64,000 bases of DNA from Bipolaris cookei (Eukaryota > Ascomycota > Dothideomycetes > Pleosporales > Pleosporaceae), in NCBI GenBank assembly GCA_002286855.1, contig NRSV01000074.1, positions 107,575-171,574 on the forward strand, written 5' to 3'. Positions 1 to 12,632 of this stretch are shown here, piece after piece (positions within the stretch are counted from its first letter, which is position 1; each line of letters opens with the position of its first letter). The position numbers and the translations under genes were made by a program. The notes below the pieces were generated by a model. It was not told the DNA's origin and searched no databases. It saw nothing but the letters and a program-made list of their open reading frames with translations.

Positions 1-1
1 G

Positions 2-3000
2 GCTCAGTTTAAGGCCAGTGCCAAGGTGCCAGTCTTTAACCTCGATGAAGTCGAATGGCGTTCGCTTTCCGGGCAAAAACTGTTACAAAATAACGTAACC
101 AACCCCCAGGACCGTAGCTACTGTTTGTATACGTCCGGAACCACTGGTACACCTAAAGGTTGTGAATTGACTCATGAGAATGCCGTCCAAGCCTTGCTGG
201 CCTTCCAGCGTCTTTTCGCCGGGCACTGGAATGTGAACTCGCGGTGGCTCCAATTCGCGTCTTTTCACTTCGATGTCTCCATACTCGAACAGTACTGGAG
301 CTGGTCTGTTGGTATCTGCGTAGTATCCGCACCTCGTGACCTTATCTTTGAAGACCTTGCAAGCTCCATCCGTGATCTCAGCATCACCCACATTGACCTC
401 ACGCCTAGTCTCGCTCAAATTCTACATCCCGACGACGTACCAAGTCTTTGCAAGGGTGTTTTCATCACCGGCGGTGAGAGTCTAAAGCAAGAGATTTTGG
501 ATGTTTGGGGTCCTAAAGGCGTCATTTACAATGGATACGGACCGACCGAGGCCACGATAGGATGCACCATGTACCCACGCGTTCCCGCAAACGGGAAACC
601 GTCAAACATTGGCCCGCAGTTCGACAATGTCGGCTCACTAGTGCTTCGTCCGGGCTCAGACGTTCCAGTGTTGAGGGGTGGTATTGGTGAACTGTGCGTC
701 TCGGGAAAACTCGTTGGAAAAGGTTACTTGAATCGTCCAGATTTGACTGCAGAACGCTTCGCATATCTCGACCGCTTCTCAGAACGCGTATATCGCACGG
801 GTGATATAGTGAGAATTCTTCATGATGGTACATTTCACTTCTTGGGTCGCGCCGATGATCAAGTCAAGCTGCGTGGTCAACGCTTGGAAGTGGCTGAGAT
901 CAACTCCGTCATCAAACAGTCCGACGGCAATATTTCAGACGTCGCAACGCTTGTTTTGAAGCATCCAAAACAGCAGAAAGAGCAGCTTGTTTCATTTCTT
1001 GTCTGTGGCAAGGCTTTGAAGGCTCAACCAGAGGTGTTGCTCAGCGAGATCAGAGGAACCGCAAGTGCGAAGCAGGCTTGTAACGACAAGCTTCCACCTT
1101 ACATGATACCCACCCACTTTGTCCCGCTTGCTTCAATTCCACTCAATGTCAACAACAAGGCAGATGGCAAGGCACTTAAGAAGATGTACGAGGCCCTTTC
1201 TTCTAGCGACCTTCGAAATCTGTCTGCCGCTTCCTTCTTTGGAGATGAGCAGTGGTCGAAACAAGAGGAGAAACTTCGCGATGTCATGCTTGAAGCCCTT
1301 GGCGCGAATTATGAGAGCATGTCCAAAAACACAAGCTTTTATGAATTAGGCATGGATTCTATCTCCGTGATAGGTGTCACGGAATCTCTCAAACAGGCTG
1401 GTTTTACGAAAGTCACTACCTCAATGATACTGCAACGCCCCACAATTCAGCGGCTTGCAAAATCTCTTGTGGCTGACAGTGCTGCTGACAATAACCACGG
1501 ATCAATACTCGCAGCACAACAATTTATCAATGCCGTCAACCATCGCCATCGACGCAAAATCGCTAAACGCTTGGCTATCGAGCTCAGTATGATCGAAGCT
1601 CTTGCACCATGTACACCTCTACAGCAGGGTATGATTGCAAGATCAATGGAAAGTGATAGGGGGCTTTACTACCATACTTTCCGGTTCAGATTGAACATGG
1701 ACGTTGACGAGGAGAAGCTACAACATGCATGGGAAACAATGTATGACTCGACCCAAATACTACGTACAGTGTTCGTGAACACCGAAGAAGGCTATATACA
1801 AGCTGTTCTCGGTGGCATTCCTTTCAACGGGTTTATTCAAACGTCAGCCGAAGATGATGACCTCGCCGATCACATGGCTAAGTTATGGAAGGATTGGCTG
1901 AGCCTCAACGATGTTGATTTTCAACAACCGTTCCAGGTGCATCTCGTTTCGACGCAGAAGCAGAAGTTACTCATTGTGCACATATTCCATGGCCTCTATG
2001 ACGGAAACAGCATTGGTCTCTTACTGCAAGGTGTCTGGGATTCGTACAACGGACGGGATTCGCTGTCGAGTGCACCATCGTTCCACACTGCTCTTGCCCA
2101 TGGTCCACTGAGAATGCCCGACGACGCAAAAAGCTTCTGGAAGGACCGGATATTAGCCAGAACTTCATCTCTCCCCATGCTGCTTGACAATTCAGGTCAA
2201 GACACTGTTGTTATCGCACGTATAACACATGCATCGGCCAACTTCGACCTCATCCGACGACAGCTTAATGTCACGGCGCAAGCTGTTGTACAAGCTTGTT
2301 GGTTCAGCGTGCTTCACAGACATGTAAAAGGAAACGTGGCAACAGGCGTAATCGTATCCGGTCGCAGCATTGAACTTGAAGGCGCGGATCGTGTTATAGG
2401 GCCTATGTTCAACACTATACCCTATCACCAGCAGGCTCAGCGCAGCGAGTCTTGGTCATCAATCATCAAAAGGGTACACGATTTCAATGTCGAAGCTCAC
2501 CCGTTTCACCATACGCCACTGAGAGATATCATGAAGTGGTGCAAGCGGTCTCCAAGTAATCCACTATTTAACAATCTCTTTGTGTATCAAGTTGCACGAG
2601 ACAATGAGGAGTGGGCAAGAAATGACGTTTGGGAACTCTTGGACGATGAAGCTATTGCTGATTATCCATTGGCTTTTGAGGTCGAGCATCGGGTTGCCAA
2701 CGAGTTGAAGCTGACATTGGTGGCACAAGGGCATGTCGCGAATGACCAGATTGCAGCTGAGTTATTGGACATGTTTGAAGAAGCGCTGGACCAAGCCATC
2801 AATGACCCATCGGTTGTTCTCGAGCTGCCAGTCGATGTGGATGGTGCAGTTGAGAACGCTACCGCCATTCGATCCAACTCGGATGACAACCATGATATCT
2901 CGGATTTTGAATGGAGTGACATCGCCATCGCAATCCTAGAAGAGATTGCAGATTTGACCCCAAACAGAATAGAAAGTATCAGTGAGACGACATCGATCTT

Positions 3001-6000
3001 CGAACTTGGCCTTGATAGTATCGATGCAATCAAGCTGTCGTCAAAGCTCAAGAAACGAGGAATCGAACTCTCAGTCAGCGGTATCATGCGTGGTTTGACT
3101 ATTGAGAAGATGGTACAAAATACGACGATGAAGAACACTCAAACTAGAGAAGTGGCATCGCATTTTGATTTGGATGCTTACAAAATGAAGCTAGCAAAGT
3201 GTCTCGACCACCAAGGGCTCAGCACCAACGACATCGAGGAAGTGCTCCCTCTGACACCGCTCCAGGAAGCCATGGTTGCCGAGATGATTGCATCCGAGTA
3301 CACAAGGTACTACAACCATGATATGCTAAAGCTCAGTCCAGATGCAGACATAAGCAAACTCCAAAAAGCCTGGACAACAGTCGTCATGGGTTCACCAATT
3401 TTACGTACTAGTTTCATTGAGGTAGACAATCCGGACGTTGACCTCTCTTTCGCGCAGGTCATCTACCGTCAACCATATGACTTTTACTCACACATGAGTT
3501 CTGACAGCACACCGGACTTTACATCTATCTTCAAGGATCTCCGAAACGACGCGATTCAAAGACCACTTTCAACGCCACCATTTCATCTTACATTCATCGA
3601 CACGCCTGGTCAATCGTATCTTGTGTTATCAATTGCGCATGCGCTGTATGATGGATGGTCTCTGAGTTTGTTGCATTCTGACGTGCACCGAGCTTACCAG
3701 GATGAATTTGAAGCTCGGCCTTCCTACCAGCCGTCATTAGCAGAGATCATCAAAACCTCAGGACCCGATGCCGCAAGCTTCTGGCAGGACTACCTCTCTG
3801 GCGCTAGCGGCAACACTTTCCCGCGTCGAACACCAGGACCCGATGAGAAGAGCAACATCGTTCATCGCCATCAAGAAAACAGTAAAATCGCACTGGAAAG
3901 CATCCAGTTATTTGCAAAGAAGAACAATGTTTCGCTTCAGACTGTAGGACAAACGGTCTTTGCTCTCGTCACTGCATATTTTACTCGCTCTCTCGACGTT
4001 ACTTTCGGTTCTGTGCTTTCCGGACGCGACGACGAGGAAACATCCCAGCTCATGTTTCCGACTATGAATACAGTGGCCATACGAACTATTCTTCACGGAA
4101 CAAGTGTTGAGTTGTTACGATATGTGCAAGGCAACTTTGCGAATATTAAACAGTGGCAAAACTACCCGCTTCGAAAGGCTATGTCACAGGCAAGGGTTGA
4201 CGGGAGATTATTTGAAAGCCTATTCATTTATCAAAAGAGTTTGGAGCAAGAGCGAGATGAGGGTGAGAAGCTGTATACCAGTGTCGAGGGCCATAGCGAT
4301 GTCGAGTATCCGGTGTGTGTCGAGATGGAGGCGGTCAACCACATTTTGGTATGGCGTTGCGCGGTCAAAGATGAGGTTTTTGATTTGGGAGGAACAAAGC
4401 AGTTGCTGAAAAGAATGGACGATGTGCTGAGACACTTGATGGAGCGAGCAGAGGCACCGGTGATTGAGATAACCGCAGAAGGAACGTCAATCTGCGGTCT
4501 GTCAGCTTTCGAAGAAGTTGGGATTCAGACTGAAAGCAGTCATGTGGAATCTGGGGAAGACGAAGGACAGGATACACTGAGCACAGAAACAGCTAGCAGG
4601 ATCCGCAAAATATTGGCTACAGTTTCGAAGACACCTGAGAAGGAGATGGCTAACGACATGACCATATTCCACATGGGACTGGACTCGATCAGCGCAATCA
4701 AAGTATCATCGCTTCTTCGCAAACAGGGTATTGTCCTCAGCGTTGGAGAGATGCTGCAAGCTGGTTCGGTGGAGAAGATGGCCAAGCTTGTCGATGCCCG
4801 TGCTACAGAACCATCCAAAGACGACACGAGCAATTCAACGAGTCTTGATGAAGTGCTCAAAGACTTGAACGAGGCGGAAGTTTTCAAGCGAGCTGGCGTT
4901 GATGCGGACAATGTCGCCCAAATTTTGCCAGTCACTGCTGGTCAGCTTTACATGCTGTCCATGTGGCTCAATACTAACGGCAGCAATTTCTATCCAGAAT
5001 TCAGCTACGAGCTTGAGGGTGATGTGGTGTTTGAAGATTTGCAAAAGGCATGGCAGGCTTTGGTGATGACGAATCCAATACTCAGGACATGCTTCGTCTC
5101 TGTTGACGACCATCGGGTATCCTACGTCCAGCTTGTGTTGAGAGATGTTGAAAGCGCGATCACAGATGTCACTGCATGTGGAGAAGATGGGATACAGGAC
5201 CGCGTTCAACATGCTGCAACTCACCAGCCATGGGTAAGGCTGCTGATTTCCCAGAACTCCTGCGGCTGGAATTTGCGACTCAAAATACACCACGCACTCT
5301 ACGACGGCATCAGTCTACCATTGCTCATGCAACAACTCGAAGACCTCTGCAACGGCAGCGTCCCTGCTGTTTCTCAAGACAATATCGTAGCCGACTTCGT
5401 ATCCAGCACTTCCTCGCTCTCCTCATATCCACAGCGCCGCCAATTCTGGGAAACCCATCTCTCCAGCACAAAGCCAACACAACTGAAGCAGCCCTATCAC
5501 ACATCCACCACCCGCCTAGAAATCTTCCGCCCATCCCTAACCCCCATCCAAACCCTCGACACTACCGCCCGCCACCACGGCATCTCCCCGCACGCCCTCT
5601 TCCTCGCCATCTACGCAAAACTCTACTCCCGCCTCACCCACAGCACCACCGACTACATAGTCCTAGGCATCTACCTCGCTAACCGCTCTCTATCATGCAC
5701 CCCTGACCTCCCCACCGCCGCAATTCCAACACTCAATCTCGTCCCGCTACGCGTCTCAACCCCGCAAACCCGCAGCGTAGTGGAGTCAGCAAAGGAAATC
5801 CAAGCACACCTGCGTGACCTTGGCGATAGCGCAGTCGCGACTACGAGTCTTGTGGAGATTGACTGTTGGACTAGTGTAAGAATTGATGTTTTTGTGAACT
5901 TTCTAGTTGAGTTGGATACGTCTCTTTCCCCGAAACAGGGGGATCGAGGTGTGAAGGTCACGCCTACGGTACAACAGCAATACCGCGTGCCGTTTTCGCG

Positions 6001-6300
6001 TACATCACTTGTCGTTCAGCCTGAGCTGGATCTTGAGAGATTAAGAAATGAAGGTGTGAATAGAGTGTATTTGGTATGTTATTTTTTCTTCTTCATCTTC
6101 TTCTTCTTCTTATTCCCATCATATATCTTCATATCAGGGCTTTTTTTTACTAATATGGGATATAGCACGCTATTGATGTTGAAGCAACGGTGCGAGATGG
6201 ATACTTGGATGTGGGTATTTTCGCACCGGGAGGAATGATTAGTTTGGAGCAAGGGGAAGAACTGGTGGCGGGGTTGAAGAGAGAGGTTGAGGGGTTGTAG
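2..6300 (+). CDS. NPS2: Intracellular siderophore NRPS, 3' part (SidC/NPS2 type)
   Basis: The open frame enters from the left edge, so the 5' part is missing. Visible order: adenylation domain (YTSGTTGTPKG near 125-160, NGYGPTEATIG near 530, YRTGDIVRI near 790), carrier (GMDSIS, Ser codon 1358), condensation (FHGLYDG near 1990), carrier (GLDSID, Ser codon 3017), condensation (AHALYDG near 3640), carrier (GLDSIS, Ser codon 4685), condensation (HHALYDG near 5290). A final A-T-C followed by two extra T-C units is the known signature of ferrichrome/ferricrocin synthetases, which make the hydroxamate siderophore used for intracellular iron storage. The last intron is 6074-6165 (GTATGT, branch CTAAT, TAG); the last exon 6166-6300 reads in frame to TAG. 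Reading through that intron would give an implausible Phe-rich tail. The first two condensation motifs have one His where HHxxxDG has two. The substrate code was not determined. Confidence 0.9.
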
Positions 6301-6670
6301 ATTTCTTGGTTGTATTTTTCTTTTTATCCTTTGCTAGGTGGGGTCAAGTTGAATATTTGAGTTTTGGATGAGGGATAAGGCGTTTTAGGGTTTTCCTTAT
6401 TATTATGATGTTGTTTTTTTATTCCTTTAAGAAAAGTAATTGGCATGTTTTTATAAAAGCTTAAACTTATTAGATGAATTGCGTGAATAGTTGTACATGT
6501 ACTCACTAAATTGACGCCGTGCTTCCATCGACGTCATGATCATTACAATTTATACAAATACCCCCAGGGTATATTGGGTTAAGAAAAACAAATTAAACTG
6601 ATCAGACCACACGTGTGATATAGCTTCCCCCCCCCCCCCCAACTCTTTCAGTCATCACACTCGCCAACTC
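6301..6670. other. Convergent intergenic region
   Basis: This lies between the 3' ends of the NRPS and the PAP2 phosphatase. It is AT-rich and holds an uninterrupted C tract near 6628-6641. No coding sequence was seen. It presumably holds both polyadenylation regions. Confidence 0.6.
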
Positions 6671-7984
6671 TTAGACCATATGCTCACCTCTCGTACCATG
6701 ACCAACAGGCTTCCTATTCACGTGCGAACCAACGGGACCTTCAGCCTGGGGCATCATGGTACCCCTAGGACCATCAGCAGCATCAAAAGGCGCTCCACCC
6801 CAGCTACCTGCGTCGTGGGTGCCCCAACCAGCCTTGCGGGTAAAAACGGCGTCGTGAAAGCCGTCAAAGGAGCTAGGGCCAGCGCCGTAGACAAAGGGAG
6901 CGTGGCACATGAGGGGGATGTGGTTGAAACGGAAGTCCCAGATAGAGGCGTAGGTCATGCGGTAGGCGCTGAAGGCCATCATGGTGCCAATTACGGCGCC
7001 GGCGAGGACGTCATACTATTGTATTGCGTTAGTTTCTAGTGCATTGAAATTATATATGCGACAAAGGTAAGACTCACCCAGTTGTGGTATTCGTCAATGG
7101 TAAGGGCACCGCCAATGAGACAAGCACCGAGGATGGGAGCATACAGAGCAACCAGCTTCCACATTGCGGGGTGGTGGTTGGAAAAGACCTTAAGCTTTGC
7201 GTTGAGGTAGAGGTAAAGAAAGACAAAACCGGCAAAGGCAGCAGTTGTGTGACCGGATGGCATAGACTCGAGAGAATCATTGATTTCGTTCTTGTCGCCA
7301 GTGCAGATGCTCTTGTCAAACATGATTTGACGGTATCCATTAGCGACGTTGCCATTGCCGCTGCCAGACTCGATACCATTATCGGCTGTACCAACGCTCG
7401 AGCGAAGGTTTTCGGGAATAACGGGCTTACAGACGGCGAGGAAGTGAGGACGGAGACCACCAATGAGCCATTTGATGAAGACCTGGAAAACTGCGGCGGT
7501 AATGAGAGAGTATAGAAGGCCGATGGTGGCGTTGTTGACGTCCCAGAAGCTGCGGGCGCGGATCTGCACGATCAAAAAGACGGCAAAGGGGATGAAAAAG
7601 GCCATGAGGGCGGCGGCCCAGATGGGGATGATTTCGTTGCGCAGGGGGTAGGCAAACTCTGGGTAGACAATCTCGCCATCTTGGAAGACGACTGGAGCGT
7701 GTTAGATGGTGATGGTTTGTGTGCTGGATAAAATACGTACCGGGAAAGCTACGGCTAGGAGCTGGATCAGCCATGTAGACACCCAAGCCAATGGCACCCA
7801 TGGCGGCCATGGTCAGGATGTCGAGCCAAGTAGCCTTGAGCCATTGTCCAAAGCTTGGTCTGGAGTTGTACGACGATGGGTGAGACTTGGAGTGGCGCCT
7901 TGGCCTCTTTTCCCTGTGTGAGCCAGTCGCAGTGGTTGTGTCGGCGGCAACGGGCGTCGTGTTTCGCTTGTTGAACAGACCCAT
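6671..7984 (-). CDS. PAP2-family lipid phosphatase (DPP1/LPP1-like)
   Basis: Three exons on the minus strand, 7984-7741, 7691-7078 and 7015-6671, give 400 aa; introns are 49 and 62 bp with GTACGT and GTGAGT donors. The protein carries the three phosphatase motifs of the type 2 phosphatidic acid phosphatase family: KWLIGGLRP (KX6RP), PSGH in MPSGHTTAAF, and a third motif split by intron 2 that reads DEYHNWYDVLAG after splicing, supplying the last His and Asp. Several hydrophobic segments (for example the stretch after FGQWLKATWLDIL and the one before QIRARSF) fit a multi-pass membrane protein. The family dephosphorylates diacylglycerol pyrophosphate, phosphatidate and related lipids at ER or vacuolar membranes. 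The N-terminus is basic and the tail is Gly/Pro-rich. The ATG at 7984 is the only suitable upstream Met. The exact substrate is unknown. Confidence 0.9.
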
Positions 7985-8889
7985 GGTGGTGTTGGTTGTT
8001 GTTGGTTGTGGGTGTATGGCAAGGCAAGTCTCCCGAGTGGTGAATGACGTACGGGCACTCCAATCGCCTGATTATACAGGCGAGTACAACGAAAGAAGAA
8101 GAGAAAGGGTTGGTGAGTAGCAAACTTAGAAGCAACGGCTCATTTCTTATATTTGCACATTGTTGCTTTCCCGCCTGAAGGGTTGCAAGCAAAAGTCGTC
8201 ACTCGGCATCATCTTTGTCGCATAGGCATACCGCCAGGCCGGATCGCAGCAATAAAACCTGCTTTCTGGCCAACCTTGTTACAGACCAGGCGTATGAAAA
8301 GCGCAGACAGTGAAGGAGATAATAGTCGATCTTATCCCGACCAAGCAAGTTGGCAAAAGCTTGGTTTGCAAAGTAGAAGCTTGGCAGATCCGTTTGTGGC
8401 TCTTGTGTGGCTGGTGAGGCGCGCGATGATGGCATCTGTGGCTCCTCTGTGCCGCGTAGCCACTAGAGCATGTATTGCTTTGGCCATGCGCTGACGCTAC
8501 GACGGGCCTAATGTGCCGAATGCTGGGGAGGCATGGAGAGAGAGTTTGCATGTCCACGGTGTGATGATGCAAGACGCAAAGGGTGTGACGTCAGAGGGAA
8601 CCAGATTTGCCCGAGCTGTGAATGAATGTATGTAGTCACGAGACATGTAGTCACGAGACATGTTTTCATGCAAATCAATCTCTTCTTTTGTTTGAAATGC
8701 ACCGATGCATTTTTACAAACAGCTCTACATACTTCCCATTCCGCCAAGACAGATGGATATCCAACAGCCTAACATACAGTACACCTCAATTCTAACATAA
8801 CAAAAAAAGCATCAATCAATGGGTATCATCCTCTTCCCCCTTCTTCTCCTCCCCCTTCTCCTTCCTTCGCTTGCATCCATCCCAACCAT
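7985..8889. other. Intergenic, 5' of PAP2 and 3' of the LITAF gene
   Basis: No supported gene. The short frames here have no start context or family resemblance. It includes a 15-bp direct repeat at 8630-8662 and presumably the PAP2 promoter (about 7985-8300). Confidence 0.5.
8630..8662. repeat. Short tandem repeat, 15 bp x 2.2
   Basis: The unit ATGTAGTCACGAGAC occurs twice head to tail and is followed by a third ATG. It contains the partial dyad GTCACGAGAC. No known function. Confidence 0.8.
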
Positions 8890-9517
8890 CTAGCTATGGA
8901 TATGCACCTCAGTGCTGCCACTGCGATGCCATGTCGCGAGCAAGACACCGCATCGGCCACACTTATGCTGGACGTCTTTTGTTGAGCTCATGACGTAGGG
9001 AATGCAGCCCAAGCAGCACAAGCAGCAGAGACCAAAGGCCCAGACATGCGTCGTGTTGCCCGTCTCAAACGAGACGTTTGTGAGGGCGCGCTGGCCGCAT
9101 GCAGGGCAGTCTGCGGGCGCGGGGCCCCGCTGCAGATTTGCAATGGGTGTCGCGTTCTGGTACTGTGTGCCGGGCATTTGCTGTGGCGGCATGCCTGGGG
9201 CTGAACCAGCAACGCTGGCTTCTGGGTGCGGGTATGTGGCTTGTGGGGGTGGCTGCGAGTATTGCTGCGCGTTTGGATCTTGTACGTAGACGGGCGGCTG
9301 TGGCTGGCCTATGGCTTCAGGCGACTGGGGATAGGCTTGCATGGGCACTGTTGTGGCGGTTAGTTGAACGTCCGTACATGCATCGTGAACGTGGTAGGGT
9401 AACACAGCATAACACACCACACCACACCACACATTGTCGTGCTGTAGTGTAACAACTGCTGCGTGTCCAAGCCCACAGGTACAACACTTCTCAACACTTA
9501 CCACCTGGCTTCTCCAT
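8890..9517 (-). CDS. LITAF-domain membrane protein
   Basis: Two exons: 9517-9502 (16 bp, M-E-K-P-G plus one base) and 9347-8890, joined across a 154-bp intron (GTAAGT..CAG), giving 157 aa. The N-terminal half is Pro/Gln-rich with PxY-like stretches (QPPPQATYP). The C-terminal half is a LITAF domain: CPACG, then a Cys-rich hydrophobic insert (WAFGLCCLCCLGCIPYV), then HKCGRCG. Members bind one zinc through the two CxxC knuckles and dip the hydrophobic part into the cytosolic leaflet of endosomal or lysosomal membranes; PPxY-type N-termini recruit HECT ubiquitin ligases. A continuous frame without the intron would begin upstream with an unlikely Cys-rich leader, so the spliced start is preferred. 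Function in this fungus is inferred. Confidence 0.85.
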
Positions 9518-10368
9518 GGTTTCTATATGTAGCTTCGAATGCGTGGTGCAAGAGGTATTAGTTGGCGGCAACGACAAGTCTTAAAGGTCGTACAGAACGA
9601 GTCGAGAGTAAACGAGGGCCAGCGCCCAAGTTTATTAAAGGTCTTCAGGCGCACCGTCGTCGCTTAGACTCCATCATTCACCGCACAGGGGCCTAAAGTT
9701 GGGGGGCGCCAGGCGTACTCGTTAGCACAGCCTCAACTCGTGCATCAACATCATTCACCCATTGCGCGCGCTGGCCCCCGTCAAGTCCTCCACCCGCCCA
9801 ATGGGCCATTTTTCCCCACCCTAGTCGTACAAAAATCACCGTCGAGCCTGCAGAGTCGAACTGCCTCAGCTTCAATTCATCTCGTAGCTGATGTTCTTTT
9901 CGAGACAAGGCGGGTTCGTAGCGCAGCAGGGTCTGGCGAGGGCAAATGGCCCCAAGCCTAATTTCCAGATGTTGTTTCATGGCACTAGCTTCGGATATGA
10001 CAAAGGGGGCCAGAGACATCCTCCTGTTGGTCCCCTCTCCGATACCAACACTCGCAAGCCATTGCAATCTCTGCCTTGTATCGTCACATTTCTTTACCTC
10101 AACTCCGGGTCGAGCAACCATGGCATTAGACATTATGTACTGCGCAGGGCTGTGCTGCGGCGTGGATGCGATCAACACACGTGTACCTACTTTTTATCTT
10201 AGCGCAATTCCTCCGACTGCATGAAACCGTGTCAACCGTGGGCCAGTTCCTGCAGCCATCTATTCTCCATGGCACAGCGCCTCTGTTAATTAGCGCCCGC
10301 CAGACGCTCGTCAGCATGAAGCCGCTGACCTGGCAGTCTGGCTCCGTGTCACTGGTTGTGCGTGCCGC
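9518..10368. other. Intergenic between the LITAF gene and AAR2
   Basis: This covers the 5' side of the LITAF gene and the 3' side of AAR2. A 161-codon frame on the minus strand (9693-10178) lacks any recognisable domain and is not called. Nothing else was seen. Confidence 0.5.
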
Positions 10369-11685
10369 TTAGTAGCGCGTATCCATGTCGTCCAGGTCAA
10401 CATCGTCTTCTGACTCTTCATCTACATCGCCCTTGGTATCTTTGGTGGGTTCAGAATCTGTCGCGTGCAACATCTTGTGCTGCTCTGGGGTCAGATCAAC
10501 AATGGTCGGCGCATAGTCGCCCACCTCGTCCTCTGCATCTGCTCCATTGACTTCCAATTCTACGCGCTCTCCATCCTCCAACTCCAACATGCCCCGCTTC
10601 AGATACGAGCCTTCGGGCTGCCATCCAAATTTCTTCTCCATATACTCCTGCAAGTCGTCCACCTCGTCGACCATATCGGCTTTCCACTTGCCATCAAAGT
10701 CTTGAAGACCTTTTCGGAACTGGCCCAGTAGTGGTCGCAGGAATCCCCCGCCAGCGTCATTCATGTCGAACAAATCTCCCTCGGCGTCTGCACAGTGGTC
10801 AAGCTGGATGCGCAGACACTTGAAAAGGTCCAAGAAAAGGTGAGAGCGCTCCTTGACTGCTTGCCGACAGGTGAGTAGCAGTCTCAGCAATCGCTTCCAC
10901 TGTTCCAGACAAGAGTTGTTGTTGAGCGTCAGGACCATGAGAAAGGCAAATTGTAGCTCACCCAGAATTTCATTCTCCCGGCCCTGCTCATCTCCTGCCT
11001 GGCAGTGCTTGTCGATGAGGTCGCCTAGGAACCAAGACCGGTCTTGTGCAGCCTCTGTCCGTTCCCTGCCGGTCGCTCCTTCCCTCCATGTTTTTTTCAA
11101 ATCAATTGGCAGGAACCTCAGCTCCTTCTCCGGGCGCAACATGCTATTGCTCGATTCCAGGCCCGGTATGTCATCTAGGTCCTGCGAGGCGGACGAGGCC
11201 GATGTCAAGTTCCAGTGGTCGGGATTCAGCCCGCATATCCTCGACAGTATTGTAGGCGTGATGTGTGTGGTAAGCTTACTCCAGTCGGTGCTCTCTTCGT
11301 TCCAGCCATCTTCAGCACCTGAGTCGCCTTCCTGCACGGTTTGCCGGTAGGGCGTCAGGCCGTCTTTCCATATGCTGCCGAGGTTGGCCTTGTGCTTGAG
11401 AACCTCAGTCTGCGATGTTTCTGCCACCAGATCCTCGGTGCTTTGATCCCATTTCTTGACAAAAACTTGTGGCGAGCCCACGCCAGGCGTGACATAAAAC
11501 CATGCGCCGTGCCTCACCGACATGGCACCATCAATGGCAGCAAAGACAAAGTGCAGACCATGGGGGACATTTCGGACGCCTCGGAAGCGCGGTGACGAGG
11601 TAAAGGATAGCAGGTCGATGCCAGCGAGGGCTTTTGGTGGCAGGTCTAACAATAGCACGCAATTATTAATTGTAGACGGGTCCAT
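10369..11685 (-). CDS. AAR2: U5 snRNP assembly factor AAR2
   Basis: A single uninterrupted frame. The N-terminal beta domain shows the family pattern: LLLDLPPKALAGIDLLSF, then SPRFRGVRNVPHGLHFVF, followed by GAWFYV. AAR2 is a chaperone that holds Prp8 in the cytoplasmic U5 snRNP precursor and is exchanged for Brr2 in the nucleus. The chosen start, M-D-P-S-T at 11685, gives 438 aa and places the conserved LLLDLP a few residues from the N-terminus as in homologues. The frame stays open upstream, with another ATG at 11784 (M-I-P-H-F), so a longer form cannot be excluded. The last 60 residues are strongly acidic (ESEDDVDLDDMD). The LQFAFLMVLTLNN stretch near 10950 fits the conserved helical C-terminal domain. 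Confidence 0.9.
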   Translation of the reverse strand: MDPSTINNCVLLLDLPPKALAGIDLLSFTSSPRFRGVRNVPHGLHFVFAAIDGAMSVRHGAWFYVTPGVGSPQVFVKKWDQSTEDLVAETSQTEVLKHKANLGSIWKDGLTPYRQTVQEGDSGAEDGWNEESTDWSKLTTHITPTILSRICGLNPDHWNLTSASSASQDLDDIPGLESSNSMLRPEKELRFLPIDLKKTWREGATGRERTEAAQDRSWFLGDLIDKHCQAGDEQGRENEILGELQFAFLMVLTLNNNSCLEQWKRLLRLLLTCRQAVKERSHLFLDLFKCLRIQLDHCADAEGDLFDMNDAGGGFLRPLLGQFRKGLQDFDGKWKADMVDEVDDLQEYMEKKFGWQPEGSYLKRGMLELEDGERVELEVNGADAEDEVGDYAPTIVDLTPEQHKMLHATDSEPTKDTKGDVDEESEDDVDLDDMDTRY

Positions 11686-12632
11686 GCTGGGGCGGAAGAG
11701 TTCGTCGAACCAGGTGTTTCGCAGGATCTTGAGAAGAGGCTGTTCGCAAAGCTCGACATGAGCCGGGGAGAAATGGGGTATCATAAGTTCTAGGCAGGGT
11801 CCAGAAATGGTTTGGAGAAAAAAACACGTCAACGCGCGCGCCCTAATAGGCCAGTCCAGGGTCCAGTCAAATTAAATATTTGGCAAAGGAGCGTGTGAGA
11901 GATGGACGCGATACGAGAAAATCATGGACAAGAAGAATAAGAATGAGAGAAAGAGGACAATGACCTCCGCATCTACTTAGAGCAGAGTGCCTAGACGCAG
12001 ACAGGCATGCAAGCAAGTAGCGCTTGATCGACTTGGGGGGTGCAATGCGACCGATGTCTGACCGACACCATACGCCATACGTCATGCAGTCCGTATAGAG
12101 TTTGGCTGGACCATGTGCTGCCGGACTTGATAGCCGTGAATAGAGTATCGGCATCTTGCTCACCGTCTTGCTGGTGTTGCGGATTCTCTCTATCGACGCA
12201 CGCCATCTGCACGCATCGCATGGTATGTACATATGTAGTATGTATGGGGCGGTGTCGGCTATCTTTGCTGTACTTTCTTCCTACCCCACCCAACCCTTTG
12301 TTGATACGAGACATCACGCAACAGGCTCAACAGGCTAACAACACCAGCACACACACGTACTGAAACAAGGTGCACACGCGGATTTGGCTTTGGCAGATCG
12401 ACAATACTACGGTACATATTGCATACGCCGTCAGCCTCTCTGCTGGCGATCATAGGGTCCAGCCCACTGCACCGTCCCTGCAGCTTGATGCTCCTCTAGG
12501 TACCATCTCGGGCCTTTCTCTCGACCCGCCATTGCTTCTCGCGGCAAAACACCTATTCCACCTATTTCAACACGCCCATACCAACACTCACACATTCGTT
12601 GTACAACAGTGCACCCTGTACCACTGCCAGCC
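11686..12632. other. Divergent promoter region, AAR2 / VPS22
   Basis: Nearly 950 bp between divergently transcribed genes. It contains pyrimidine-rich and CA-rich stretches (CACACACACG near 12348; CACTCACAC near 12590) just before the VPS22 start. No gene is supported. Confidence 0.5.

Noticed and set aside
5176..5682. 168-codon frame inside the NRPS
   Set aside because: Shadow frame of the last condensation domain; Pro/Arg/His-rich and without domain character.
6074..6238. Read-through tail of the NRPS frame (Phe-rich, then VFSHREE)
   Set aside because: A GTATGT donor, CTAAT branch site and TAG acceptor remove it, and the downstream exon continues a sensible C-terminus to 6300.
9693..10178. 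161-codon minus-strand frame between the LITAF gene and AAR2
   Set aside because: No family resemblance, no splice or promoter support; overlapped by similar frames on the other strand.
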